From an uncultured Eubacteriales bacterium (lineage in GTDB: Bacteria > Bacillota > Clostridia > Oscillospirales > CAG-272): a stretch of 64,000 nucleotides of DNA. Shown here piece after piece: positions 52,081 to 60,162 of this stretch. The notes under the pieces were generated by a model. That model worked only from the letters and a program-made list of their open reading frames with translations, searched no databases and was not told where the DNA came from. Position numbers and translations under genes: made by a program. Each line of letters starts with the position of its first letter. Position 1 is the first letter of the stretch. Location: the NCBI GenBank assembly GCA_934402395.1, contig CAKRTQ010000007.1:52257-116256 (forward strand), read 5' to 3'.

Positions 52081-53418
52081 TCATTTCTTTGCGCCGCGGG
52101 CGCGGAGAGCACCCTTCGCCACACGTATGTACTGAACGATCGGAACATTTCCGGGACAGTTGTATGAGCAGGTGCCGCATTCGACGCAGCTCATGACATG
52201 CAGCTTTGCCGCCTCATCGTAATCCCCTGCCATTGCATACTGGGCAAGATAGACCGGCATCAGGTGCATGGGGCAGTTCTTTACGCACTTTGCGCAGCGT
52301 ATGCAGGCAAAATCATCGTGCGGAGCCGCAAATTCCTTTGAAAATACAAGGATCGCCGATGTGCCCTTTGTCACGGGCGAGTCTGCGTCCCATATCGCCG
52401 CTCCCATCATGGGACCGCCGTTTATGACCTTGAACGGTTCGGCGACAAGACCGCCGCAGTACGCTATAAGATCGCGCACCGATGTTCCCAGCGGAACGCG
52501 CAGGTTTTTGGGCTCCTTTATGCAGTCGCCGTCAACGGTCACGCAGCGCTCAATAAGGGGCATTCCTTCGACAAACGCACGGTATATCGCCGAGCAGGTC
52601 TCTACGTTGAACACCACGCAGCCCACATCGGCAGGCAGCTTGCCCTCGGGGATCTCGCGCCCGGTAAGCGCGTAAATGAGCTGTCTCTCATCTCCCTGCG
52701 GGTACTTCGTGCGCATAAGACGGACCTCAAGCAGAGGACTTTCGCCTATCTCAGCCGCTATCTTGTCGGCAGCGTTGAGCTTGTTGTCCTCTATCGCTAT
52801 CTCGCCGGACGGCAGCCCCAGCGCGCGCAGAAGGATCTTTGCGCCTCCCACGACTTCCTCGGGGTGCTCAAGCATCAGACGGTGGTTGACCGTGATGAAC
52901 GGCTCGCATTCGGCGCAGTTTATTATAAGACGCTTGACCTTTCCGATAGCACCCGAGAGCTTTGCCCATGTCGGGAAGGTCGCGCCGCCCATACCTGAAA
53001 TACCTGCGCGGCGTATGACGTCGACTATCTCCTCGGGGGACGTGTCGCCGAGTCTTTTTTCAAACGGCTGAATATCCGGAGAAAGCTCCATTTCCCCGTC
53101 GCTGTCAATAATGACGGTGGCAATGGGACGCCCCTGCGCGTTGGGACGCGAACCGAAGGCGCGGACCGTGCCCGAAACGCTTGAATGCACGGGACAGCCG
53201 AGTCCTTCGGCAGCCGTGCCGATAAGCTGACCGCGCAGAACACGGTCGCCGATATTCACACAGGGTACCGACGGCGCGCCTATGTGCTGTGAAAGAGGAA
53301 TCTCGACCGTAGCCGGCGCGGGCATATCCTCAACTGCGAGGGAACGCGTATTTTTGTATTCGCGAACGTGCGTTCCGCCCTTGAAGGTATAAAACATACC
53401 GGGATCACCAAACGGCAA
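52081..53418 (-). CDS. rnfC: Rnf complex subunit C
   Basis: 445 residues. The N-terminal TFKGGTHVREYK, an NADH/FMN region (SGMGGATFPTWAKL), a SLBB-like segment and two [4Fe-4S] sites CIRCAKCVKNCP and CVECGTCSYNCP match RnfC, the NAD-reducing peripheral subunit. The start is uncertain: TTG at 53418 has AAGGA 7 bp upstream; ATG at 53397 would drop seven residues. First gene of rnfCDGEAB. Confidence 0.94.
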   Translation of the reverse strand: MPFGDPGMFYTFKGGTHVREYKNTRSLAVEDMPAPATVEIPLSQHIGAPSVPCVNIGDRVLRGQLIGTAAEGLGCPVHSSVSGTVRAFGSRPNAQGRPIATVIIDSDGEMELSPDIQPFEKRLGDTSPEEIVDVIRRAGISGMGGATFPTWAKLSGAIGKVKRLIINCAECEPFITVNHRLMLEHPEEVVGGAKILLRALGLPSGEIAIEDNKLNAADKIAAEIGESPLLEVRLMRTKYPQGDERQLIYALTGREIPEGKLPADVGCVVFNVETCSAIYRAFVEGMPLIERCVTVDGDCIKEPKNLRVPLGTSVRDLIAYCGGLVAEPFKVINGGPMMGAAIWDADSPVTKGTSAILVFSKEFAAPHDDFACIRCAKCVKNCPMHLMPVYLAQYAMAGDYDEAAKLHVMSCVECGTCSYNCPGNVPIVQYIRVAKGALRARGAKK

Positions 53419-53463
53419 AAAGCCGTCCTTTCAGATCATTGCGTATAAGCATAATTTATTTTT

Positions 53464-53492
53464 ATTATACAATATAAAAAAATAAAAATCAA
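53464..53492 (-). promoter_or_regulatory. Sigma-A promoter of the Rnf operon
   Basis: On the minus strand TTGATT (53492-53487), a 17-bp spacer of T/A, and TATAAT (53469-53464), 46 bp before the TTG start. It ends 5 bp before direct repeat copy A. Confidence 0.75.
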
Positions 53493-53496
53493 TAGG

Positions 53497-53666
53497 TTTG
53501 AGGTAAACAAATAAGGCTGAGCAAAAAACGCATTATATTAAAAAGTACCGCGCACACGCTGCGGCACCCGTGCGGCGAAAGGCTTTTTACCGACAGCGGA
53601 ATAAAAAAGTAAATTCTCAGACCAAATGCAATTCCAAATTGCACCGTTGCATTTACTTTGAGAATT
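53497..53666. repeat. ~170-bp direct repeat, copy A
   Basis: About 92% identical (about 13 differences, one 1-bp indel) to 57139-57307, same orientation. It starts TTTGAGGTAAACAAA and ends TTTGAGAATT. Inside lie an AGTAAATTCTCA / TGAGAATT inverted pair and a TGCAATT...AATTGCA dyad that, read leftward, end in a T tract. No convincing ORF. With copy B it brackets the AT-rich cassette. Confidence 0.85.
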
Positions 53667-53706
53667 CGCTCTCTGCATTTTGCCCCTTTGTTGCATAAAT
53701 AAACTC

Positions 53707-53735
53707 TTGACAAATGAGAAAAAACATGCTACACT
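53707..53735 (+). promoter_or_regulatory. Sigma-A promoter of the repeat-bounded cassette
   Basis: TTGACA (53707-53712), a 17-bp spacer and TACACT (53730-53735), 41 bp after repeat A. Confidence 0.75.
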
Positions 53736-53768
53736 GATAACGTAAATACATAAATTGGAGGCGTTATT

Positions 53769-53864
53769 ATGAATTTTATCCAAAAACAGCGGTTTTACCT
53801 GTCGCATAATGTGTTTGGATGTTGCTTTCAATCGGAAAGAAGGCAACTGAAAATCGTAATATAA
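53769..53864 (+). CDS. 31-residue small ORF at the head of the cassette
   Basis: ATG with GGAGG 7 bp upstream and a promoter at +34 distance; the frame codes for 31 residues starting MNFIQKQRFYLSHNVFGCC. Nothing in it is recognised. It could be a leader peptide or small antimicrobial/regulatory peptide; translation is inferred from the ribosome binding site only. Confidence 0.4.
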   Translation: MNFIQKQRFYLSHNVFGCCFQSERRQLKIVI

Positions 53865-53945
53865 GGGCGCATAGGTAAAACTGCATTGCAGGTTACTTAT
53901 GTGCCTTTTTGAATTTCAGAATATTTTGGAAGGAGGCGTACTGAT

Positions 53946-54656
53946 ATGAATAAAATTATTTCATTTGTTTTACTTTGCGCTTTATTGCTTATGTGTTTTT
54001 CGGGGTGTGGGATTTTTGGTGACAAAAACACCGAATCTAACGAAAACAGTGTGCAAAGCTCAAATGAAGTCAGCGATTTTACAACTAACATCACCGAGTT
54101 GACCGATGATGGAAATTCAACAGATGATATAAACAAAAATAATGATGATTATATTATCGTTGAAAGCGAGATAAATGGTGATCCGGCGTCTCAATATGCT
54201 ATTTTCGCAAAGATTCCCCAAAAGTGTACATTAACCGAAGCGCATATACCCATTTTGTTAAGTTATGGATTGAATATTTCTCGTAGTGCAAAAAACAGCA
54301 TAGAGTGGGATAGTTATGGTTATACGGATATAGGACTTGTAGCGAGTAATAAAGATGGTTATAACGTAATATTAAATGGATTTAATATTAAAGAAATAAT
54401 AAATCCAGAATATGATGTAGAACCTATATGGGACGATGATCGAAAATGGCTCGTTGGACTTGATTATTCTCATACGGAATTGTGTATGTTGCCGCTTTCC
54501 TTGTTTTTCGGCGATTCGGGGTGGACCTATATAAATTTGTATGAATATAACAGTGCAGATCCTGACGGATCGCACGGTGCGGGAGCTGGGATCGGTTTCT
54601 ATTATACGCGTTATGACACATACATTTCCTTTAGCACGGAGATTCAAGGTAGTTAA
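53946..54656 (+). CDS. Cassette lipoprotein, unknown family
   Basis: 236 residues. MNKIISFVLLCALLLMCF with lipobox FSGC gives a lipid-anchored protein. A Ser/Asn/Asp-rich linker (about 25-70) leads to a beta-rich domain with WDSYGYTDIGLVASNKDGY and many Tyr, Trp and Asp. No family recognised. GGAGG is 7 bp before the ATG. It is followed after 19 bp by the metalloprotease gene, so the two may act as a pair at the cell surface, for example as inhibitor or adaptor and protease. Codons are strongly AT-rich compared with the flanks. Confidence 0.7.
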   Translation: MNKIISFVLLCALLLMCFSGCGIFGDKNTESNENSVQSSNEVSDFTTNITELTDDGNSTDDINKNNDDYIIVESEINGDPASQYAIFAKIPQKCTLTEAHIPILLSYGLNISRSAKNSIEWDSYGYTDIGLVASNKDGYNVILNGFNIKEIINPEYDVEPIWDDDRKWLVGLDYSHTELCMLPLSLFFGDSGWTYINLYEYNSADPDGSHGAGAGIGFYYTRYDTYISFSTEIQGS

Positions 54657-54675
54657 AGAACGGAAGGAGAAAAAC

Positions 54676-57042
54676 ATGAAGCGAATTTTGTCAATAGTTA
54701 TTACTATTTTTATTATTACAAATTTATTTGGCACTGTTATGACAGCAAGCGCTGTGGAGAATGAGTTTTCTCAAAAGCAATATAATAATATAACAAATAC
54801 CGAAACTTATGATATCAATACTGGCTCCGAGGCGGATAGATATATTGATATCAATGAGGGCGTTCCGCTGTATCCGATTTTGGAAAAAAGAAATTATATG
54901 GATACTGAGCAAATATCGGTTCGCTTTGTACTTACAATGTCGCTTATAGGAATTGAATCATCTTTCGAGGCAGTGGGGTTCACTGTTTTGAATGATGTGT
55001 TGATTGATTTTGATGAAGCCACCAGTTGTCAGATAATCAACGTAGTTCTTAAGCACGATGGATACACAGTCGCTCCCTATTTCTCGTTAAATGTTGTGAC
55101 AATTACCGGATCAGAGGTTAGTGCAGAATTGTTTGGATGTGTTTCTGATAATGGTCTTTTTATCAGTGATAGTTCGTATGATGCTGCCAAGGAAGCAAGT
55201 TATTATTATCTTGTTGAAACAGATTTGATCACAATGGCTGAATTTAATGAACTGTTGCGATTGGAATACAGTCAAAAAGGGATTGAGTATTCTGACATTA
55301 TTATTGACAACAATATGGTATCAGGGGGTTCCTGGGGCGAAGAAGAGTCCGCTTCTACAAATGCTAACGTAGCTGGTGAGACAACGATTTTTGGAACACT
55401 TGGTTGGAATGATGATAATAATGTTTGGCACCCGATGCAATACAATAAAGTAGAAGTATGGGATAACCGATCCGGCGAAAAGCTTGGCACCGTATATACC
55501 AATACGACAGGAAACTATTCCTTCACATTTTTCGATTCATCCACTTACCGAAATATTTATATTAAGGTTTATCCCGGTGGAGAAAATTCCATTGTGAAAA
55601 CCGGTTATGGTGGAGATTATGTTTATACGAGCCAAACCCATTTGAATGTTACTCCTGGGAGTGGTGTCAGCATTGGTTGGGAAGTTGATATGACTTCCGA
55701 TCTTGGAAGAGCTTTTCAAATCTCACAAGCAATCAATGTTGCCACCAAATATGTAAAACAGATGAACGGCTCTTATATAGCACCCCTGACTGTAAAATAC
55801 CCACACCTTGAAGGTGATAATGTTTGCTTTTATAGAAGTTCAAACGATACAATTTACGTCCTTGGCTCATCATCATCGACCAGTGGACTCAAGTCGTATG
55901 CTTCGTGGGATGTTGTAATGCACGAATATGGGCATCACGTTCAAGCCGAGTTTGGTATTACACGGAACCCAGGCGGCTCCCACACTTTGGAGGATAATTT
56001 GGCAGATATGAACGATAGCAAGGACATAGGTGTACGTCTTGCCTGGGGTGAAGCGTATGCTTCAGTTTTTGGTGGTATGGCGCAAGCATATTACGCATCA
56101 TCTTTACAAAACATCCCTACCGTGGGCGATTCTGCCTATTCGTCTTATAATGGTGCATCATTGAATTATGAAACACCAAACGTGCGTTTGGGAGAAGCTT
56201 GTGAGGGTTCGGTGATCGGGGTTCTTTGGGATATCTATGATACCGCTTCAGAAACATATGATGATATTTCTTTTTCTCATAGTGCATATTGGGATATGAT
56301 CACAAATTGTAATTCGGGGAACTTGTCTGAATTTTGCAATTATTTTGTTAATAAGTATTCTATAGAGTATGCGTTTTCTCTTGGAAAGTTACTTTCGTAT
56401 TATAAAATGGCAGCAACCGATCTGTCTGCAAACGTGAGTTCTACGTCTATTAGTCTATCCTGGACTGCAAACGGTACGGCACTTTCTTTACCAAACGACA
56501 GATTCGACTTGTTATTTTTCGACGAGGATAACTCCGAAATATTATCTGTTAATAATATAACATCGACATCTTATACTTTAAGTGATGCTGAAAGAAATAC
56601 TGTTCTTAGAAATGGTGATGCTACTTTTAAAGTGACAGTTGTATCTTATCAAACGTCTTCTCCAACGACGGGAGGCTATTATTCGGAAGTCTTGAGCATT
56701 TCCAAACCACATAATCCTCATTCTTACGGACCTTACTTGTATTATAATAATCATTCTCATATATCGCATTGCTCCTGTGGCGCATATGTAACCGAGGGAC
56801 ACTATATTAGACATGAGGATATCGTTGATAACAGATATGCAGAATGTTTAGGCTGTCATGCACAGTTGGATCTTTTTGAAGACTCTGCAAATAGCATAAT
56901 GTCTACAATAATACAGGTATCTATTAACGGAAGCTATATACTTCCCAGTGGTATCGTTGTTTTAGTTGACGAAGATATTCAGGCATATTTGGATGGAACG
57001 TTAGTGTTCTATCATCCTGACAATATTCCTTCTACACAGTAA
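54676..57042 (+). CDS. Secreted zinc metalloprotease, multidomain
   Basis: 788 residues. A signal peptide ends at TASA (about 26). Residues ~235-300 look like a carboxypeptidase-regulatory/CNA-B beta-sandwich (VEVWDNRSGEKLGTVYTNTTG). The protease core has MHEYGHHVQAEFG (H416, E417, H420) with WGEAYAS (E459) 43 residues on, a gluzincin-like arrangement. An FN3-like region (~630-720) and a Cys/His-rich end (HCSCGAY, CLGCHAQL) follow. No LPXTG or S-layer motif is visible. AAGGAGA precedes the ATG at 54676. It is the main product of the repeat-bounded cassette; substrate unknown. Confidence 0.8.
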   Translation: MKRILSIVITIFIITNLFGTVMTASAVENEFSQKQYNNITNTETYDINTGSEADRYIDINEGVPLYPILEKRNYMDTEQISVRFVLTMSLIGIESSFEAVGFTVLNDVLIDFDEATSCQIINVVLKHDGYTVAPYFSLNVVTITGSEVSAELFGCVSDNGLFISDSSYDAAKEASYYYLVETDLITMAEFNELLRLEYSQKGIEYSDIIIDNNMVSGGSWGEEESASTNANVAGETTIFGTLGWNDDNNVWHPMQYNKVEVWDNRSGEKLGTVYTNTTGNYSFTFFDSSTYRNIYIKVYPGGENSIVKTGYGGDYVYTSQTHLNVTPGSGVSIGWEVDMTSDLGRAFQISQAINVATKYVKQMNGSYIAPLTVKYPHLEGDNVCFYRSSNDTIYVLGSSSSTSGLKSYASWDVVMHEYGHHVQAEFGITRNPGGSHTLEDNLADMNDSKDIGVRLAWGEAYASVFGGMAQAYYASSLQNIPTVGDSAYSSYNGASLNYETPNVRLGEACEGSVIGVLWDIYDTASETYDDISFSHSAYWDMITNCNSGNLSEFCNYFVNKYSIEYAFSLGKLLSYYKMAATDLSANVSSTSISLSWTANGTALSLPNDRFDLLFFDEDNSEILSVNNITSTSYTLSDAERNTVLRNGDATFKVTVVSYQTSSPTTGGYYSEVLSISKPHNPHSYGPYLYYNNHSHISHCSCGAYVTEGHYIRHEDIVDNRYAECLGCHAQLDLFEDSANSIMSTIIQVSINGSYILPSGIVVLVDEDIQAYLDGTLVFYHPDNIPSTQ

Positions 57043-57078
57043 AGTGTAAAATAATGCACAGTACAGAACACAATCCTT

Positions 57079-57106
57079 TGGGTGTCGCTTCGGCGGCACC
57101 TTTTTT
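57079..57106 (+). terminator. Terminator of the cassette
   Basis: GGTGTCGC-TTCG-GCGGCACC stem with a UUCG loop and a T6 tract, 36 bp after the protease gene. Confidence 0.9.
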
Positions 57107-57138
57107 ATATTTCTTCAACAACAACGATAATAAGTATA

Positions 57139-57307
57139 TTTGAGGTAAACAAATGAGGCTGCGCAAAAAACGCATCATATTAAAAAGTACCGCGCACACG
57201 CCGCAGCGCCCGTACAGCGAAAGACTTTTTACCGACAGCGGAAAAAAAAGTAAATTCTCAGACTAAATGCAATTCCAAATTGCACTGTTGCATTTACTTT
57301 GAGAATT
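57139..57307. repeat. ~170-bp direct repeat, copy B
   Basis: Second copy of 53497-53666, same orientation. Here the AGTAAATTCTCA / TGAGAATTTACT inverted pair is perfect, so copy B may be closer to the original form. It ends 50 bp before the tRNA promoter. Confidence 0.85.
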
Positions 57308-57356
57308 TACTCGGAATAAAAAAAGCGGATTTACAAAAAAATAATCAAAAAAGGTA

Positions 57357-57385
57357 TTGACAAACCCGTCCGACTGTGCTATAAT
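57357..57385 (+). promoter_or_regulatory. Sigma-A promoter of the tRNA-Met/tRNA-Glu pair
   Basis: TTGACA (57357-57362), a 17-bp spacer and TATAAT (57380-57385), 13 bp before tRNA-Met. Confidence 0.88.
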
Positions 57386-57398
57386 ATCAAAGCATTAT

Positions 57399-57472
57399 GG
57401 CGGGATAGCTCAGCTGGCTAGAGCAATCGGTTCATACCCGATAGGTCGTGGGTTCAAATCCAACTCCCGCTA
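57399..57472 (+). tRNA. tRNA-Met (anticodon CAU), CCA not encoded
   Basis: Acceptor GGCGGGA/TCCCGCT (with a G-U first pair), D arm GCTC...GAGC, anticodon stem ATCGG/CCGAT with loop TTCATAC (CAT at 57433-57435). Paired 1-72 argues against the initiator. The T stem GTGGG/CCAAC has one G-A mismatch. After the discriminator A there is a single C, then tRNA-Glu begins. Confidence 0.88.
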
Positions 57473-57473
57473 C

Positions 57474-57548
57474 GGCCCGTTGGTCAAGAGGCTAAGACAC
57501 CGCCCTTTCACGGCGGTAACATGGGTTCGATTCCCGTACGGGTCACCA
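57474..57548 (+). tRNA. tRNA-Glu (anticodon UUC)
   Basis: Acceptor GGCCCGT/ACGGGTC, anticodon stem CCGCC/GGCGG with loop CTTTCAC (TTC at 57507-57509), T loop GGTTCGATTCC, and an encoded CCA. It starts one base after tRNA-Met's last paired region. Confidence 0.93.
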
Positions 57549-57585
57549 AAAAAGCACGCATGGACTTGTCCATGCGTGCTTTTTT
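57548..57585 (+). terminator. Terminator of the tRNA pair
   Basis: GCACGCATGGAC and GTCCATGCGTGC around TT, with A6 and T6 flanks, directly after tRNA-Glu. Confidence 0.93.
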
Positions 57586-57588
57586 GAT

Positions 57589-57920
57589 GGTTTGTTTCGC
57601 AGAAACGAACCACGAGACTCGGCGGACGGGAGCCGCCGTGTCTCGTGAATAACGGCGTTTTTGCCTTGCATAACTTTAAAATTCATAAAAATTTCAAGGC
57701 AAAACAGCGGTGTTGAACCGCCGAGTCGTTATTCCGGTTTGCCGTGCAACGGCAAACCTTTCGATCTCCCGTACGGGTGTTTTTCAGACAAATCAAGTCG
57801 GACCCACTCAAGTCCGCAAGGGACTTGAAACGGTTTGCGCCGGCAGTAACTATGAGATCTGTACGAACAGACGCGCAAACCCGGGTTCAGATTCCCGTAC
57901 GGTTCGTTTCGCGGAAACAG
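57589..57920. other. Hairpin-rich noncoding stretch with tRNA-Glu 3'-end-like segments
   Basis: No gene fits between tRNA-Glu and dapF. Instead there is a chain of stems: GGTTTGTTTC/GAAACGAACC (57589-57611), CACGAGAC/GTCTCGTG with inner CGGCGG/CCGCCG (57611-57647), TTTTGCCTTG/CAAGGCAAAA (57659-57704), GGTTTGCCG/CGGCAAACC (57736-57758), TCAAGTCC/GGACTTGA (57808-57828), GGTTTGCGC/GCGCAAACC (57832-57881) enclosing TCTGT/ACAGA, and GTTTC/GAAAC (57906-57918). TTCGATCTCCCGTACGGGT (57760-57778) and GGGTTCAGATTCCCGTACGG (57883-57902) copy the tRNA-Glu 3' part with one-base insertions. An RNA, a degenerate tRNA region or scars of integration are possible. Confidence 0.6.
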
Positions 57921-58014
57921 GCATATGGTTGCAGCGAACGGCTCCCGCCGAACCCATCTTCCGCATTTCCCATATACATATATTTGTACGACACTATCTT
58001 TCGGGAGGTTCACC

Positions 58015-58860
58015 ATGTCACTCGGTTTTATAAAAATGCAGGGCTGCGGCAACGACTACATATTCATCGACTGCTTCAACGGCGTCCCCAAAGACCCATC
58101 CGGGCTTGCGCGTGTGCTCTCGGACCGCCACTTCGGCGTCGGCGGGGACGGGATAGTTCTTATCTGCCCGTCGGACAAAGCAGATGCGAAAATGCGGATG
58201 TTCAACTGCGACGGCAGCGAAGGCCTTATGTGCGGCAACGCGATACGCTGCGTTGGAAAATATCTTTACGACGTGCGCGGCGTGCGGCGCGAACAGATCG
58301 CGGTGGACACTCCGTCAGGCGTTCGACTTCTTGACATGATCGTTCGCGGCGGCATTGCGACCGGCGCGCGCGTTATGATGGGAAAGGCGGTGCTCGCTCC
58401 GCGGAATATTCCCGTTCTTCTTGACGGTGAAAGCGTTATCGGGCGCAGGATCACGGTCGGCGGTGCAGAATATGCGGTCACCTGCGTCTCTGTCGGCAAT
58501 CCGCACTGCGTTGTGTTTTGCAACGATCCCGACACGCTCGACCTCGGATCTATCGGACCGGAATTTGAAAATTTCCCGCTTTTCCCCGAGCGTGTGAATA
58601 CCGAATTCGTGCGCCTGTGTCCGGACGGCGGTCTTTATATGCGCGTGTGGGAGCGCGGCAGCGGAGAAACACTTGCCTGCGGCACCGGCGCGTGCGCTGC
58701 GGCGGCAGCGGCGGTCGAAAACGGCTTTTGCCCGCGCGGAGAGGAGATCCCGGTTCGGCTTCGCGGCGGCACACTCACCGTGAAATATGACGCCGACGGC
58801 ACGCTGTTTATGACCGGTGATGCAGCAGAGGTCTTTCGCGGAAGCGTCGAGATACAGTGA
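58015..58860 (+). CDS. dapF: Diaminopimelate epimerase
   Basis: 281 residues. The two catalytic cysteines lie in MFNCDGSE (C65) and ACGTGACA (C222), with MQGCGNDYIF at the start and ERGSGET (213-219). It interconverts LL- and meso-diaminopimelate for lysine and peptidoglycan. GGGAGG precedes the ATG at 58015; an upstream in-frame start at 57925 falls in the hairpin region. Confidence 0.95.
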   Translation: MSLGFIKMQGCGNDYIFIDCFNGVPKDPSGLARVLSDRHFGVGGDGIVLICPSDKADAKMRMFNCDGSEGLMCGNAIRCVGKYLYDVRGVRREQIAVDTPSGVRLLDMIVRGGIATGARVMMGKAVLAPRNIPVLLDGESVIGRRITVGGAEYAVTCVSVGNPHCVVFCNDPDTLDLGSIGPEFENFPLFPERVNTEFVRLCPDGGLYMRVWERGSGETLACGTGACAAAAAAVENGFCPRGEEIPVRLRGGTLTVKYDADGTLFMTGDAAEVFRGSVEIQ

Positions 58861-58873
58861 CCGGAAAAAACGG

Positions 58874-58902
58874 TTGACAAACCAGTTAAAATACTGTATA
58901 CT
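58874..58902 (+). promoter_or_regulatory. Sigma-A promoter of the membrane protein gene
   Basis: TTGACA (58874-58879), a 17-bp spacer and TATACT (58897-58902), 39 bp before the ATG. Confidence 0.8.
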
Positions 58903-58940
58903 GTTATCGACAACTCTTCAATAAAAAACAGGAGGCCGAA

Positions 58941-59966
58941 ATGAAAAACAAGAGCTACGGTATTTACTGCATTTCGGTGCTGCTTCTCGTTGTTGCGGCA
59001 TCGGTGTATCCCATTATCATGGGTGTGCGCATTCTCGCAGACTGGCTGCCCGACGGCATTGTTGCGGCTGCCGACTATCCGAAATACGTTATTCCTTACA
59101 CACCGCTGAGCCTTGCTCTCATAGCAGGCACAGCCCTGCTTCCGCTCTTTATCAGGTATCTGAAAAAATGGGCGACCACCGCCGCATCAGCCCTTTCGCT
59201 CGGCATTTTCTTTGCCGCAGAACATTTTCTTGAAGGACTTACGGTCGAAGCCGACATAAGCGGTCTCATAATGGTGCCGAACGTTACCGAAAAGGTGGAC
59301 CTCGGCAACTGGCAGATGTATATGTGCGCGATAACGCCGCCGCGCGTCAGCTATGAAATAGGAATGGAGCCGATAGATTTTTCAAAAACGCAGGTCGGTA
59401 TCCTTGCCGGCGAGTACAGTCCGGCGTTCAAACTGCATTTTTATCTTATTTCGACGGTGCTGATAATAGCGATCACCGGATGCATTTACGGCTTCGGTCA
59501 GATGCTTAAAAACGGCGACCGCTCACGCCGCACCGCGCTCGTTATTCAGTCATCGGCGGCAGCGGTTTTTCTCGGACTTTGCATTTTTGCCTGCTTCACC
59601 GCATTTTTCAGAACCGGCAGCATCCGCGTCGGCACAGCGTCGGCATGGCTCATGTGCATATTCTTTATACTTCTCGGCATGACCTGCGGAATATATCTCG
59701 GCTCGTACCTGCTGCGCCGGCGGCGCGTGCTTTCGGCTTTGCTTCCCGCCGTGCTTGCCTCCGCTATGACCCTTGTTATGTACATAGGCGAAATGATACT
59801 GCTTTCGGGCAATCTTTACCGCTTCGGCGAGGGAGCTTTCTTTGACGGCATTGCCGGCATAGCACTCGCCCCCGCCGATATCATGGTGATCCTCGCCTCC
59901 GGTGCGCTCACTGCAGGGATAATGCTGCTGCTTACACGCCGGCAAACGGCTGCGGTCGATCAATAA
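58941..59966 (+). CDS. Polytopic membrane protein, unknown
   Basis: 341 residues with eight or so hydrophobic segments, about 9-30, 56-72, 82-95, 168-188, 205-225, 235-255, 267-287 and 312-332. A large extracytoplasmic loop (~100-165) has no Cys motif. No family recognised. AGGAGG lies before the ATG. It is a single gene with its own promoter and a terminator. Confidence 0.75.
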   Translation: MKNKSYGIYCISVLLLVVAASVYPIIMGVRILADWLPDGIVAAADYPKYVIPYTPLSLALIAGTALLPLFIRYLKKWATTAASALSLGIFFAAEHFLEGLTVEADISGLIMVPNVTEKVDLGNWQMYMCAITPPRVSYEIGMEPIDFSKTQVGILAGEYSPAFKLHFYLISTVLIIAITGCIYGFGQMLKNGDRSRRTALVIQSSAAAVFLGLCIFACFTAFFRTGSIRVGTASAWLMCIFFILLGMTCGIYLGSYLLRRRRVLSALLPAVLASAMTLVMYIGEMILLSGNLYRFGEGAFFDGIAGIALAPADIMVILASGALTAGIMLLLTRRQTAAVDQ

Positions 59967-59972
59967 AATAAG

Positions 59973-60006
59973 AATCAGCTGTCTCCGACCGAAGCAGTTG
60001 ATTCTT
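59973..60006 (+). terminator. Likely terminator of the membrane protein gene
   Basis: AGAATCAGCTG and CAGTTGATTCTT form a stem with one G-U pair. The T tract is short. Confidence 0.6.
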
Positions 60007-60059
60007 GAAAATACAACTGTCCAACATAAAAAAATCTCCGAAAAATTCATCCAAACCTA

Positions 60060-60088
60060 TTGACAAGTACGCTCTGTGGTGCTATAAT
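60060..60088 (+). promoter_or_regulatory. Sigma-A promoter of the cysK-mnmA-rrf2-wecB operon
   Basis: TTGACA (60060-60065), a 17-bp spacer and TATAAT (60083-60088). Confidence 0.85.
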
Positions 60089-60100
60089 ACGCTCAATAAC

Positions 60101-60126
60101 ATACCAAACCACTCTGTTGGTGGTAT
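60101..60126 (+). promoter_or_regulatory. Imperfect dyad just downstream of the cysK promoter
   Basis: ATACCAAACCA...TGGTGGTAT spans the first transcribed bases. Its position suits a repressor such as the Rrf2-type regulator encoded in the same operon. Confidence 0.45.
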
Positions 60127-60162
60127 TGAACTTCACACATCAATACAATGGAGGACAGAACA

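Noticed and set aside
53538..53846. Minus-strand frame of 102 codons across direct repeat A
   Set aside because: It has no ribosome site or family and spans repeat, promoter and small ORF; copy B does not keep the frame.
57589..57920. Additional functional tRNA genes after tRNA-Glu
   Set aside because: Only T-arm-like pieces are present; no cloverleaf with an anticodon arm could be folded.
57707..58033. Plus- and minus-strand frames upstream of dapF
   Set aside because: They run through hairpins and tRNA-like pieces, lack ribosome sites and show no protein family.
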